Positions 18,860 through 28,307 are shown, counted from the first letter of the stretch. The stretch: 64,000 bases of DNA from Photobacterium malacitanum (GCF_900185615.1 NZ_FYAK01000003.1:369038-433037), one strand, 5' to 3'. Notes: generated by a model not told the origin, from the letters alone. Numbers and translations: made by a program.

Positions 18860-19214
18860 CTACTTCTGCCAATCGGAACATAGCCATGTGTAATAAAATA
18901 GTTATTCGCTTGCTTTTTGCCCTAGGTAGCATACCTGTTGACGAAGATCCGAGCAAATAACGGTGATAAAAACCAAGATTAGCCGAGGTTGATTATTATT
19001 GTAAGTCGATTTAAATGGATTTTAGTGATCTTTTATTACTGTGGTGTTAAATCAGCGTGATATTTAAGTGTCAATAAAAATGGACAAAAACTATTTTTAG
19101 CAGTTTAAGTTAGAAAAAAGAGTCACTAAGCTAGAATTTATCATTTGTTTCACTTTATGTTTGGTAGTGAGGTAGAATTTAACTCAGTTCCTGTTTTTTA
19201 TTTGAGTGTCAAAA
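18860..19214. other. Intergenic region between fusA2 promoter and S4-domain gene
   Basis: About 355 bp of AT-rich DNA between divergent genes. It must contain the promoter of the S4 gene. I see no RNA structure, small frame or operator I can support. Confidence 0.3.
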
Positions 19215-19667
19215 ATGTCTGAAGAAATAGAAGTAGAAGCATTGGAAGTTGAAGTCTCTGTACAACCAATTGAACTCTATAAAGTGCTTAAAATTGCTAA
19301 TTTAGTCAGCGGCGGTGGAGAAGCTAAATATGCTATCTCTGAAGGTTATGTTGCTGTTAATGGTGAAATTGAATTACGTAAGCGTTGTAAAATCTATGAT
19401 GGTGACGTGATAGAGTTTAACGGTGAATATTTCGTCGTTATTTGTGACCAACCAGTGCAAGAAACGCCAGTTAGAGAGCAAAAAACAGCCCAAGCAGCTA
19501 CTGTGGAAAAACAGTCTAAAAAAGAGAAAAAAACACCAGCGCTAAAAGCTAAAAAAAATAAAGCGACTCCGTCAACTAGCAAGAATCGCTCGATAACAAA
19601 AAAAGAAGCAGAAAAAGCAGACAAGAAAGCTGATACAGCAACAGGTCGTAAGCCGATCAGTTTTTAA
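19215..19667 (+). CDS. S4-domain RNA-binding protein (YbcJ family) with basic C-terminal tail
   Basis: An S4 RNA-binding domain occupies about residues 15-75: ELYKVLKIANLVSGGGEAKY and the EGYVAVNGEIELRKRCKI block are classic YbcJ features. E. coli YbcJ is only about 70 residues; this protein has 150 because of a tail of some 75 residues rich in Lys, Ala and Thr (for example KKEKKTPALKAKKNK). The tail looks disordered and strongly basic, likely adding nonspecific RNA or ribosome affinity. The ATG at 19215 is chosen over GTG at 19206; neither has a strong ribosome site. RNA target unknown. Confidence 0.8.
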   Translation: MSEEIEVEALEVEVSVQPIELYKVLKIANLVSGGGEAKYAISEGYVAVNGEIELRKRCKIYDGDVIEFNGEYFVVICDQPVQETPVREQKTAQAATVEKQSKKEKKTPALKAKKNKATPSTSKNRSITKKEAEKADKKADTATGRKPISF

Positions 19668-19741
19668 TGTATTGATACACTATTTTATAGGCGTGCAAAG
19701 GCACGTCTTTTTTATGACTATTTATAGACAGGTATTTAAAG

Positions 19742-20668
19742 ATGATCATTTGTTATCGTCATATGCCAATGACATTATTGGTAGCCGCGACTGTGAGTAC
19801 CCCTTTTTCAGTCAGTGCTGCGCAAATTAGTGCTATATCGGCAGCAGAATGCCAAGCGATGACTAATGTTGGTGTTATGGCTGCGGCAGCACCTGTATCT
19901 TGTCAACGACTTAAAAAAGTCACTTTCAATTACCGTGACTTTGCAGGTAAAGCACATACTAATGGTCAATTGGTGGTAATGGACGCTGTTGCACCGTATG
20001 TCGGTCAGATATTTGATGCTTTATATCAGCAAGGTTTTCCTATACATAAAGCAGTACCGATTGAAGCCTATGGCGGTAATGATACTCGTTCGATGACAGC
20101 GAATAATACTTCGGCTTTTAATTATCGCCCAGTCGCAGGAACAGGGAGCTTATCTTTACATGCGTATGGTGCCGCGATAGATATTAACCCATTGCAAAAT
20201 CCATTTGTGACCTTTAGTGGTAATGGCAATGCTAAATTTAGTCCAACTCAAGGGACGCGTTATGCTAATCGCGCCAGTTATCGTTTTGGTAAACCGGATA
20301 GTCGAGGTATGGCTGAAGTGGTTATTGATATTTTTGCCCGTAATGGCTTTCAATATTGGGGCGGATTTTGGGACTCTCCGATCGATTATCAACATTTTCA
20401 GTTAACCAAAGATATGGCATTAACGATGAGCAAAATGACACCCGCGCAAGCGGCATTATTTTTTAAACGTTATGTCGCATGGTATGACAGTTGTAGCAAA
20501 ATGTACCCGACAGCTTATAGCCATTATAAATTCAATGATTACACTGAATATTTAAAAAGTAAGTTATCGGTCAAATCATTAAATAAAGCGTATAGTGCTG
20601 ATCCAACACGAGTGATGAATGCGATAAATCTTCAACCGGTTCGTTCAGCTATCTGTGTTAAGCGCTAA
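19742..20668 (+). CDS. Exported M15-family D,D-carboxypeptidase/endopeptidase-like protein
   Basis: Predicted periplasmic zinc peptidase acting on peptidoglycan peptides, 308 residues. An N-terminal signal ends near SVSAAQ. The VanY/M15 zinc signature is clear: SLHAYGAAIDINP (first His and Asp ligands) and, later, WGGFWDSPIDYQHFQL (catalytic Asp region and final His ligand). Four cysteines outside the core could form disulfides. Whether it cuts D-Ala-D-Ala ends or L-Ala-D-Glu links cannot be told. It has no operon partner. Confidence 0.8.
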   Translation: MIICYRHMPMTLLVAATVSTPFSVSAAQISAISAAECQAMTNVGVMAAAAPVSCQRLKKVTFNYRDFAGKAHTNGQLVVMDAVAPYVGQIFDALYQQGFPIHKAVPIEAYGGNDTRSMTANNTSAFNYRPVAGTGSLSLHAYGAAIDINPLQNPFVTFSGNGNAKFSPTQGTRYANRASYRFGKPDSRGMAEVVIDIFARNGFQYWGGFWDSPIDYQHFQLTKDMALTMSKMTPAQAALFFKRYVAWYDSCSKMYPTAYSHYKFNDYTEYLKSKLSVKSLNKAYSADPTRVMNAINLQPVRSAICVKR

Positions 20669-20813
20669 ATTAGCAAGGCCTTTATTGATAAGTTGCTGCC
20701 TAAGTCATGGTTTTTAGTTTACAGACTTTGTTTTTAATAAATGTGTTTGCGGCTATGGATGGAGGCTTTTAGGATGGTCGCTAATCAGTATTAATTAACA
20801 GCGGATGGTTTCA

Positions 20814-21722
20814 ATGGTTAATCAAGTCACAATGGTTGCGCAGCAATTACAATTTTCAGAGTTAGTGCAAGGCTATTGGCGTTTAGCTGAATGGGGCATG
20901 ACAACACAACAACGATTGACCTTTTTAGAGCAACACCTTGAATTGGGGATCACTACGATTGATCACGCTGATATTTATGGTGGCTATCAATGTGAAGCGT
21001 TATTTGGTGAAGCATTAGCATTAAAGCCTAGCTTACGTCAGCAATTACAAATAGTGACCAAATGCGACATTAATTTGTGTAATCCTAAATACCCTCAACG
21101 TCGTATTAACCATTATGATACCAGTAAGTTACACATTACTGAGTCAGTTAATAACTCATTGGCTAATTTACAGGTTGAAAATATTGATTTGCTGTTAATT
21201 CATCGTCCCGATGTATTGATGGATGCCGATGAAGTTGCTGCGGCGTTTGCCGAGCTAAAGCAACAAGGTAAAGTGAATCATTTTGGAGTGTCAAACTTTG
21301 CACCTGCGCAATTTGATTTACTGCAATCTCGACTTGAACAGCCTTTAGTGACTAACCAAGTAGAAATTAATCCGCTTAATTTTGAGGTGGCACATGATGG
21401 TACGCTTGATCAATTGCAAATGAAGCGTATTCGTCCAATGGCATGGTCATGTTTAGCGGGCGGTGATATTTTTAATGGTAGCAGCGAACAACATATTCGA
21501 GTTCGTGCAACGTTAACTGAAATTGCGGCTGAAATTGGTGCGGATAGTATCGATCAAGTGATTTATGCGTGGATTCGTTGCTTGCCATCAAATCCAATCG
21601 CTATTACAGGGTCGGGCAATATTGAGCGCGTAAGATCGGCGGTTGCTGCGCTTGATTTTAGCTTGTCACGTGAGCAGTTTTATCGTGTATGGGTAGCGTC
21701 AAAAGGTCATGGCGTGCCATAA
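20814..21722 (+). CDS. Aldo/keto reductase, YdhF-like
   Basis: NADPH-dependent aldo/keto reductase, 302 residues, closely resembling E. coli YdhF (QGYWRLAEW, TTIDHADIYGGYQCEALFGEAL, RPMAWSCLAGGDIF, AITGSGNIERVRSA). Catalytic Asp/Tyr (DHADIYGG), Lys (TKCDIN) and His (LLIHRP) of the tetrad are present. Physiological substrate unknown. The start at 20814 aligns with YdhF; an ATG three codons upstream (20805) is possible. Confidence 0.87.
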   Translation: MVNQVTMVAQQLQFSELVQGYWRLAEWGMTTQQRLTFLEQHLELGITTIDHADIYGGYQCEALFGEALALKPSLRQQLQIVTKCDINLCNPKYPQRRINHYDTSKLHITESVNNSLANLQVENIDLLLIHRPDVLMDADEVAAAFAELKQQGKVNHFGVSNFAPAQFDLLQSRLEQPLVTNQVEINPLNFEVAHDGTLDQLQMKRIRPMAWSCLAGGDIFNGSSEQHIRVRATLTEIAAEIGADSIDQVIYAWIRCLPSNPIAITGSGNIERVRSAVAALDFSLSREQFYRVWVASKGHGVP

Positions 21723-21820
21723 ACTCTATCAGTATTGTAAACGCATTTAAAAACGGCAGGCAATATAGCTATTGGTTTAGGCGTATTGCACTGCCGTTGT
21801 TGTATCTAGTCGCTAATTAC

Positions 21821-23146
21821 CTAGTGTACACTTGCAGGAGCAATGGTTCCCTCTGCTATTGGGTTGTTTTTATTGGCACTCCATTGATACCAACCGCCAT
21901 CGTAAACACTGATATTTTTCCAGCCGAGAATATGGGCAAAGAAAAATGCTTCAGATGCTCGCCAACCTGTACCACAGAAAAATGCCACATCCTGATCAGG
22001 TTTAATGTTCCATTGTGCCCATTGAGCGGTAATTTCATTGCCGCTTTTCATGGTTTGATCGGGATTTAGATAATCTTGCATGTGGTAAGAATCGGAGCCA
22101 GCATGTCCCCATTTGGCTCCCTTTATACGCCCCTTGGGTTTAATGTAATCATAACCGCTGGTTTCGCCAATATATTCTGGCCATGTACGAACACTAACAA
22201 CGGATTGTTGATTAACGGGTTTTTTCAACAATGCTTTTACTTGTGCCGTATCGATTAAATATTGTGGGTTTGCTGGGATTTTTTTACCAAATGCAACTGG
22301 GGTTTTGTTGTAATTAGGCAAATGCTCTGTGGGATAACCAGCATCAGACCATGCAGTCCAGCCACCATTTAATAATCGCACGTCTTTAACGCCGGCATAC
22401 ATTAAGAAGTTAGCAAAGCGTGCTGCCGACATATTATTGCGAGCATAGAGAATAACCGTGGTGTCGTAACGAATACCAAGATTTGCAATAACTTGTGCTA
22501 ATGCCTTGTTGTTGACTTTATTCCACCATGGTTTTGATTCGATAGTGTTGGTATTTACGTATAAAGCTCCAGGTATATGATCGAGCAAATATTTAGCGGG
22601 GGGCCCCCATTCAACTTCAACGACTTTATAACCATGTTTTGGAGCATAGCGTGGATGTTTACCAGTAATAAGATCATTTAACCATGATGCTGGCACTAAT
22701 TGTTGAAAGTGAGGTAACGCAATAAGTTTACCGTGGTAGTTATTGAGAGGTTGATCAATGGTGGTTAGCGAGTGGTAACCTTGATTCTGTAAGGCGGAGC
22801 TTAATTGCTGTGCTTTATCTGCTGAGCAATATAAGTATGTAGGAAGGTCAGATTTAAGGTGTTTATCACGCAATAAGGTTTGAAAATCTGCAGTATTTAA
22901 CGTTTTTAGCCAATTCGCATCGATGTTAACTGCACCTGCAATGTGCCCTCCATTTTGTTGCTGGGCTTCAGGCCAACCGTTATAAAAATTGCTGTTACGG
23001 CAATCAATAATTTGTAGTGGTGCTGTTTGCGCTTGCTGCTGAGCAAGTTGTTCAAATGTTGCTGTTTTTAAAGGAGAGGATGGACTGGCAAATGAAGTAC
23101 TTGATGTCAGTAATAATGTTACTATTGCAGTTATTTTAATGAGCAT
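21821..23146 (-). CDS. ynjE: Periplasmic triple-rhodanese thiosulfate sulfurtransferase YnjE
   Basis: Exported protein of 441 residues with a signal peptide (cleavage near TSFASPS) and three rhodanese domains, the layout of E. coli YnjE (435). The third domain carries the active Cys loop FFCGTGWRASE. The first has a Cys at the equivalent place (LYCSADKAQQ), and the second lacks it (LYARNNMSAARF), so it is probably structural. WGPPAKYLLDHIPGALYV and GGWTAWSDAGYP are typical rhodanese strands. It likely moves sulfane sulfur in the periplasm; the acceptor is unknown. Confidence 0.88.
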   Translation of the reverse strand: MLIKITAIVTLLLTSSTSFASPSSPLKTATFEQLAQQQAQTAPLQIIDCRNSNFYNGWPEAQQQNGGHIAGAVNIDANWLKTLNTADFQTLLRDKHLKSDLPTYLYCSADKAQQLSSALQNQGYHSLTTIDQPLNNYHGKLIALPHFQQLVPASWLNDLITGKHPRYAPKHGYKVVEVEWGPPAKYLLDHIPGALYVNTNTIESKPWWNKVNNKALAQVIANLGIRYDTTVILYARNNMSAARFANFLMYAGVKDVRLLNGGWTAWSDAGYPTEHLPNYNKTPVAFGKKIPANPQYLIDTAQVKALLKKPVNQQSVVSVRTWPEYIGETSGYDYIKPKGRIKGAKWGHAGSDSYHMQDYLNPDQTMKSGNEITAQWAQWNIKPDQDVAFFCGTGWRASEAFFFAHILGWKNISVYDGGWYQWSANKNNPIAEGTIAPASVH

Positions 23147-23382
23147 GATTAAACCTAATCACCTTAGTGATCGTCAGAAACAAGCGCGCATTTTAACGGT
23201 TTAAAAAGGTAATACAATTGGATTGTTATAATTTATAAGCAATTCTATTTTTAATGAATGATAGTGTAATAAATTCGGTGTGAGCATCTATCGAGGAACT
23301 ATTATGAGTGTTTTATGTCAGAACTACATTGCAGTATCATCGAGTGGTGATATATCGTGTTAAGGCATTAAAAGGAACATCT

Positions 23383-24402
23383 ATGAAACGTTTTATCCCT
23401 GTATTTATGGGGCTATTTACCATTTATAGTTCAATGATAATGGCTGCAGAGATAACAACGTTAGATGCTCATGTTATCGAAACACAACAAAAGCCATCCT
23501 CGCCATTAGCAACCCATGTTACCCATTCTAAGTCGAGCAGCAACGGCCAATCATACAATTACTCATTACCTGTGTTACAACAGGCTTATTATCAAGGTAT
23601 TGATTCAATTGGTGGTACTGTTCATTTACAGCAAGGCTTGTGGGCCGGTGAACCCTATCAGCCTGGGGGGAATGTGATGCCACAAGTGATGTTATTAAAT
23701 GATTTGACAGCAGTAGGCCCTTTAACTGCGAATAATGATCCTATGGCAGTGGTGTTACTGAATTATTCACCAGGAGGAAGTGGTCAATATTTATATATTG
23801 CCGTAATGGCTTATCGACATAATAAGCTTGTTAATATTGCCACTCACTATGTTGGTGATCGAGTGCGTGTTAAAGGATTGGTGATTAAAAATCATCAAAT
23901 AATCGTCGATGTTATACAACCAGGAAAGCATGATCCTATTTGTTGTCCAGGTGATGTAGCGCGTCATATTTGGATATTAAAACAAGATAAACTAGCCGAA
24001 ATTCCTAGCCATAAACCGATCGTGAGATTAACCCCAGCTATATTGGCCAATACTGAATGGCAGCTTGAGAGTTGGCGTTACGGGGAGCCGGTGGCAAATA
24101 ACAGCAAAATAAGCTTACGTTATATCAATGGTCATTTTGTTGGTATGGTTGATTGTAATAACTATACCATCACGGTTAAGCCATTATTACCACCTGGTTC
24201 AATTAAGGTCTTAGGCCAACATGCGGCTGTAACAACACGGACGTGTAATGCTCCTTTAGCGCCACATCGACAAAAACGATATTTAGAACAATTAACAAAT
24301 GTGACCCAATTTACTTATTTTGCGGGGAAATTGGCGCTTACATATCAAGTAAATCATCATACTGGAGTGATGATTTTTTCAACACTAAAAAAGCAACCGT
24401 AA
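23383..24402 (+). CDS. Exported META-domain protein
   Basis: 339 residues with a signal peptide (MKRFIPVFMGLFTIYSSMIMAA). The C-terminal 110 residues match the META/HslJ domain (LANTEWQLESWRYGEPV, DCNNYT, TTRTCNAPLAPHRQKRYLEQL). The preceding 200 residues resemble no family I can name, but contain GGTVHLQQGLW and a CCPGDV motif. HslJ proteins are outer-membrane-associated and linked to novobiocin tolerance in E. coli; function here is open. The start is fixed by AAGGAAC six bases before the ATG at 23383, rather than the longer open frame from 23308. Confidence 0.7.
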   Translation: MKRFIPVFMGLFTIYSSMIMAAEITTLDAHVIETQQKPSSPLATHVTHSKSSSNGQSYNYSLPVLQQAYYQGIDSIGGTVHLQQGLWAGEPYQPGGNVMPQVMLLNDLTAVGPLTANNDPMAVVLLNYSPGGSGQYLYIAVMAYRHNKLVNIATHYVGDRVRVKGLVIKNHQIIVDVIQPGKHDPICCPGDVARHIWILKQDKLAEIPSHKPIVRLTPAILANTEWQLESWRYGEPVANNSKISLRYINGHFVGMVDCNNYTITVKPLLPPGSIKVLGQHAAVTTRTCNAPLAPHRQKRYLEQLTNVTQFTYFAGKLALTYQVNHHTGVMIFSTLKKQP

Positions 24403-24440
24403 TTATTCTAGCTGTTAGCATGATTATTGGTTCTATTAAT

Positions 24441-24497
24441 AAACCGCAACTGAGCGTTGTCTCTTTCTCGTTAAAAGTATATTTAGTTGCGGTTTTT
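24441..24497. terminator. Hairpin between META-domain gene and mobB
   Basis: AAACCGCAACT (24441-24451) pairs with AGTTGCGGTTT (24485-24495) around a 33-nt loop, with a T-run. It lies between convergent genes. Confidence 0.6.
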
Positions 24498-24512
24498 ATA
24501 TGGTAGTTATAA

Positions 24513-25040
24513 TTACTCTTGCGCTAACCATTCAAGAATAAACTGGCAAATAGCGGGTGGATTATTTAAATCTAAGTGCGGTAAATCACAGTCCATAGGT
24601 GCAGGTTGATCACTGGCAAACGCCAAAATAGTGTTATCCGTTGGGTAAAGTAATGGTTTACCGTAGCTCGGACGATGAATTTCTATTTTTGGAAACGGTT
24701 GATCACGAAAACCTTCAATTAAGACCAGATCTAATAAGTCATGATTAAGCTGACTTAAACAATGATTTAATTCAGGATCTTGGCGCTCTGCCTGCGGGTA
24801 TTCAAAATACAGCATATGTCGTGATTTGGTGGCGAGTAAGGTTTGACTGCAACCAGCATGGCGTAAACGATAGCTATCTTTTCCTGGTACATCGGGATCA
24901 ATATCATGATGACTGTGTTTGAGTAATCCTATCCGTAAATGGTGCTGGTTAAGTAAAGGGATAAGTTGTTCAAGCAGGGTAGTCTTTCCGGAGCCACTAA
25001 ATCCAGCGAAACCCAGTATTGGTGTAGGAGATGTAATCAT
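24513..25040 (-). CDS. mobB: Molybdopterin-guanine dinucleotide biosynthesis adaptor MobB
   Basis: GTP-binding accessory protein of about 175 residues that assists MobA in making the bis-MGD cofactor needed by TMAO/DMSO reductases. Walker A GFSGSGKTTLLEQLI is near the N-terminus; HSHHDIDPDVPGKDSYRLRHAG and LVLIEGFRDQ are signature MobB blocks. The ATG at 25040 fits family length; the longer frame to 25097 would add a hydrophobic stretch unlike MobB. No mobA is adjacent. Functionally it connects to the torZ gene in this window. Confidence 0.9.
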   Translation of the reverse strand: MITSPTPILGFAGFSGSGKTTLLEQLIPLLNQHHLRIGLLKHSHHDIDPDVPGKDSYRLRHAGCSQTLLATKSRHMLYFEYPQAERQDPELNHCLSQLNHDLLDLVLIEGFRDQPFPKIEIHRPSYGKPLLYPTDNTILAFASDQPAPMDCDLPHLDLNNPPAICQFILEWLAQE

Positions 25041-25307
25041 TATGAGACCCGTTGATATTGATTCTTTTGCTATTATATACCTAACAAAAGTGAACACCTA
25101 TTAACAGTACGTATTTATTGATATGTAAAGAATTTATTCAAATAAACATGACTTATGACCGCGGAATAAAAAAACAACCTCGTATTTTTTTGGTGATAAT
25201 GATCTTACGGTCTACATTTAGCTTGTATTGAGCTTTTTGTTATTAATGAATACTGTTAGATTCATAGATACAAGTGATTAATATGATATTCCTAACAGGG
25301 AGTGTAT

Positions 25308-25799
25308 ATGTGGGCGACGTTAGATTTTGAAGCATCAGGATTATCCGAATTTTCTTATCCAATAGAAGTAGGATATTCACTGCCTAATGGTACCGATAAT
25401 AGTTTATTGATTAATCCTTTATCTGCCAGTGATGAGTGGGTGTATTGGGATGCTTTTTCTGAGTCACATATTCATAAAATTCCCCGTTCTGAATTAGAAG
25501 CCAATGGTAAGCAAGTGGTTGATGTTTGCCGGCATCTGAATGCAGTACTTGGACAATATGAGTTGGTTTTTTGTGATAGTGAGTGGGATTTATTTTGGCT
25601 AGGTCGGTTATATCATGCAGCACATATGCGACCTTCATTTATGCTGACAGAGATCTGTTGTTGGTTAAAGCAACATAATGGTATTGAGCGGGTGCATTTT
25701 CAATTAGCACTTGAGCGTCAAGGCCCTGTGCGGCATCGAGCAAGTCATGATGCAAAACAAATTCGTTTGGCATTAAATGCGTTAGTCGGCAATCGCTAG
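25308..25799 (+). CDS. DEDDh-type 3'-5' exonuclease-like protein
   Basis: 163 residues. The motifs of the DEDDh exonuclease fold are recognisable: LDFEASGL (Asp/Glu of Exo I), a middle Asp in FCDSEWDLFWL (Exo II), and HRASHDAKQ (His and Asp of Exo III). It is a small, single-domain member; whether it trims DNA or RNA is unknown. The ATG at 25308 has an AGGGAG ribosome site and is chosen over an upstream GTG. The next gene starts about 100 bases downstream and may be co-transcribed. Confidence 0.72.
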   Translation: MWATLDFEASGLSEFSYPIEVGYSLPNGTDNSLLINPLSASDEWVYWDAFSESHIHKIPRSELEANGKQVVDVCRHLNAVLGQYELVFCDSEWDLFWLGRLYHAAHMRPSFMLTEICCWLKQHNGIERVHFQLALERQGPVRHRASHDAKQIRLALNALVGNR

Positions 25800-25896
25800 G
25801 CTTAATCGTGCAATCATTGGTGTGTTTGTTATTGGTTGAATGGACAATGGCTATTACAATATATGCAATGAAAGTATAAGTATATGAGAATGTTAA

Positions 25897-27030
25897 GTGA
25901 AATCTGCGTCTAATTGCGATCTATTACTTCGTGTTGCAATGTATAATATTTCGATGTCTGATACCGAGCCAGAAAAAATATTAGCATTAACCTCTAGCTC
26001 CAATAATCCGCGTTTACGACGTTTAGCCGCCATTATTCAGCATGCTGCGGCTGATGTGATATTACTGTGTGAGTTTGATCATCTGGGAGCAGGAGGCGAT
26101 GATGGCGCTCTGGCTAATTTTTGTGATAATTATTTATCTGTTGGCCAATACGATCAACGTCCTATTAAATACCCATATCGCTTATGTCCTGCAACGAATA
26201 CTGGCTTGTTAACTGGAATTGATTTAAATAATGATGGTGTTATTTCATTACCAGCTGATGGGATGGGATTTGGTCATTTTCATGGTAATTTTGGCTTTGT
26301 ATTATTGTCTAAGTATCCAATCCAAAATGAAAATATTCGGTCATGGCAACATATGTTGTGGAATAAAATGCCCAATGCATTAATTCCACGTGATTTTTAC
26401 AGTGATGAAGCCATCGACATATTACGATTATCTTCTAAAAATCATCTTATTGTTCCTATTGAATATGATCAGCAAGTAATTAATCTTGTGTGTTGCCATC
26501 CGACGCCACCGGTATTTGATGGGCCTGAACGACGTAATGCCAAACGTAATCATGATGAAATTCAATTAGTTTGCGATATTCTCGATAATGTTGATTATTT
26601 AGAAGATGATCGCGGAAATCGTGGTGGTTTAAGCAATGAACAATCATTTATCGTTTTAGGTGATCTTAATGCTGATGTGGTTGATGGCGATGGTTTAAAA
26701 GCGCCGATTAAGCAGTTGCTCAATCATAGTCGTATTCATCAGCAAGTAAGTCATGGGGCGTTAACCCCTAAAAGTGATGGTGGTAGTGAATATCGACCAT
26801 GGCAGCGACGCAAAGGGCGGCGTAATGAATGGACGCATCTAGGTGGTATGCGTTTAGATTATGTTTTGCCGTCAGATGATCTAACTGTATTAGACAGCGG
26901 GGTGTTCTGGCCATCAAAAAAACACCCTTTACGACAATTGATACTCGATGACAAAGGTCGTGAGAAGCCAACAGCCGGCTCTGATCATCGCTTAGTTTGG
27001 GTCGATATAGCATTTAGTGAGAATGTATAA
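25897..27030 (+). CDS. Endonuclease/exonuclease/phosphatase (EEP) family protein
   Basis: Metal-dependent phosphohydrolase of 377 residues. Conserved EEP features are RVAMYNISM at the start, ILLCEFDHL (catalytic Glu), LLSKYPI, VLGDLNADV and a final GSDHRLVWVDI. No signal peptide or membrane segment is seen, so it is probably cytoplasmic. The start is a GTG: the first strand of the fold (LLRVAMYN) begins before any ATG. Some marine homologues hydrolyse phosphate esters, but this sequence does not reveal the substrate. Confidence 0.75.
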   Translation: MKSASNCDLLLRVAMYNISMSDTEPEKILALTSSSNNPRLRRLAAIIQHAAADVILLCEFDHLGAGGDDGALANFCDNYLSVGQYDQRPIKYPYRLCPATNTGLLTGIDLNNDGVISLPADGMGFGHFHGNFGFVLLSKYPIQNENIRSWQHMLWNKMPNALIPRDFYSDEAIDILRLSSKNHLIVPIEYDQQVINLVCCHPTPPVFDGPERRNAKRNHDEIQLVCDILDNVDYLEDDRGNRGGLSNEQSFIVLGDLNADVVDGDGLKAPIKQLLNHSRIHQQVSHGALTPKSDGGSEYRPWQRRKGRRNEWTHLGGMRLDYVLPSDDLTVLDSGVFWPSKKHPLRQLILDDKGREKPTAGSDHRLVWVDIAFSENV

Positions 27031-27075
27031 CTGCTTAATATCAGCCTTTGATGACGTTATACATCACCATTGTTA

Positions 27076-27528
27076 CTAGCTGAAGATGATTGGTTGTTGT
27101 TCTTTGCCCCAAACTTCAATGACAGCTTTAGAGGTTATATCTGCGATTGATAATTGTTTATTACCTAAGCGATGAAAGTTGATTTCAATTGCGGTAATTT
27201 TGCTATCGGGGTAATCAAGTAACTCTGGTGGACTAGTACTATTTTGAGTCATTAAGCCTTTTGTTCTAAACAGCTGAAACTCACCATTGTCATAATGAAT
27301 TTTGATTTTCTTAATATTAACGGCTCCTTGCGCACAGGTAAGGCGAAGGTGGTTATAGAATTTTTTTGATGATGTTTTATCGAGAATAACATTGTCGTTA
27401 GCAATGTGAAAATTCGCAGTTTGAGTGGTTAATTTAACCCAAGGTGAAGGCTTGTTTGCTGTAAGTACACTACAGCTGTTTACACTCAATAATAATACCA
27501 GCATAAAACAACGACATAGGGTTTTCAT
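27076..27528 (-). CDS. Exported hypothetical protein, possibly DUF2541-like
   Basis: 150 residues with a signal sequence ending in LLSVNSC, which may be a weak lipobox, so lipidation is uncertain. The mature part shows alternating beta-strand pattern (LRLTCAQGAVNIKKIKIHYDN, ITAIEINFHRLGNKQL, KAVIEVWG). The spacing vaguely recalls E. coli YaaI (DUF2541), but the match is weak and only from memory. It is monocistronic, convergent with the EEP gene. Confidence 0.5.
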   Translation of the reverse strand: MKTLCRCFMLVLLLSVNSCSVLTANKPSPWVKLTTQTANFHIANDNVILDKTSSKKFYNHLRLTCAQGAVNIKKIKIHYDNGEFQLFRTKGLMTQNSTSPPELLDYPDSKITAIEINFHRLGNKQLSIADITSKAVIEVWGKEQQPIIFS

Positions 27529-27686
27529 TTGGGGCTATCGCTATATTAAATGAAAGATTGAATAATCTTAGGGATTGGATGCTGCTAACTATGACATGAG
27601 TGAAAAGAGGTTATGTTATCTTGTCGACAAAACAGCGTTAGAGAACATGCTGTTTTGTCTGGATAAAGTTAATTGTGGAATTAAAC

Positions 27687-28307
27687 TTAGAAATATTTCC
27701 CACGAATTGTTTTGAAATTTTCTTTTAGGGCGCAAGTGGTAAATGTTTTAATGACCATGGTGTCTGACCAATAATTAGCTGGCCAGCCTGCTTTTTGTTT
27801 GAGTAGTTGTATAAATTGAGGGGTTGATAATCCTCGGCGCCACGCGCTAGGTAATACCACTGTTTGTACATGTTTATCAGTTAGTAATACGCCTTGTTTA
27901 TGATGAGATAAATATTCAAATAACTCAGCTTCAGTACTAAACGGCTGAATAACAAGTGGCGATAGAACTTCTACTTCAATACTTAAATCATCAAGTTGTT
28001 CTTCAGCAAGAGGCATAAAACGGCGATCTTCATAAGCACTCGCAATCGCTTTATTGTGCATCTCTAAGATTAAAGGCCTTGTTGCGATGGTTGAACCAAT
28101 ACAGCCTTGCAGTTGGCCGTTTACTTCTAAAGTGACAAAACATGCCGCTGGTTGCAGCATTTTGCGGGTGTAGTGATCCAGTTTCGGTGCTGAAGTTGAA
28201 ATAGCTTTATCTGAAAAATGACCTCGAATAGCATCACGGGCAATATCCAGTAGCTGTGTAAGTTCACCTTTATTGTATGTTTGATATGTGACAGCTGAAA
28301 TATCCAC
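27687..28307 (-). CDS. AMMECR1-domain protein (AmmeMemoRadiSam system protein A type)
   Basis: 206 residues of the AMMECR1 family. Typical blocks are ACFVTLEVNGQLQGCIGS, AYEDRRFMPL, LSIEVEVLSPL and GVLLTDKHVQTVVLPSAW. In many genomes this protein is encoded with a Memo protein and a radical SAM enzyme; neither is next to it here. Biochemical role remains unclear. The start is GTG at 28307, with AAAGGAG about eight bases upstream. Confidence 0.85.
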   Translation of the reverse strand: MDISAVTYQTYNKGELTQLLDIARDAIRGHFSDKAISTSAPKLDHYTRKMLQPAACFVTLEVNGQLQGCIGSTIATRPLILEMHNKAIASAYEDRRFMPLAEEQLDDLSIEVEVLSPLVIQPFSTEAELFEYLSHHKQGVLLTDKHVQTVVLPSAWRRGLSTPQFIQLLKQKAGWPANYWSDTMVIKTFTTCALKENFKTIRGKYF

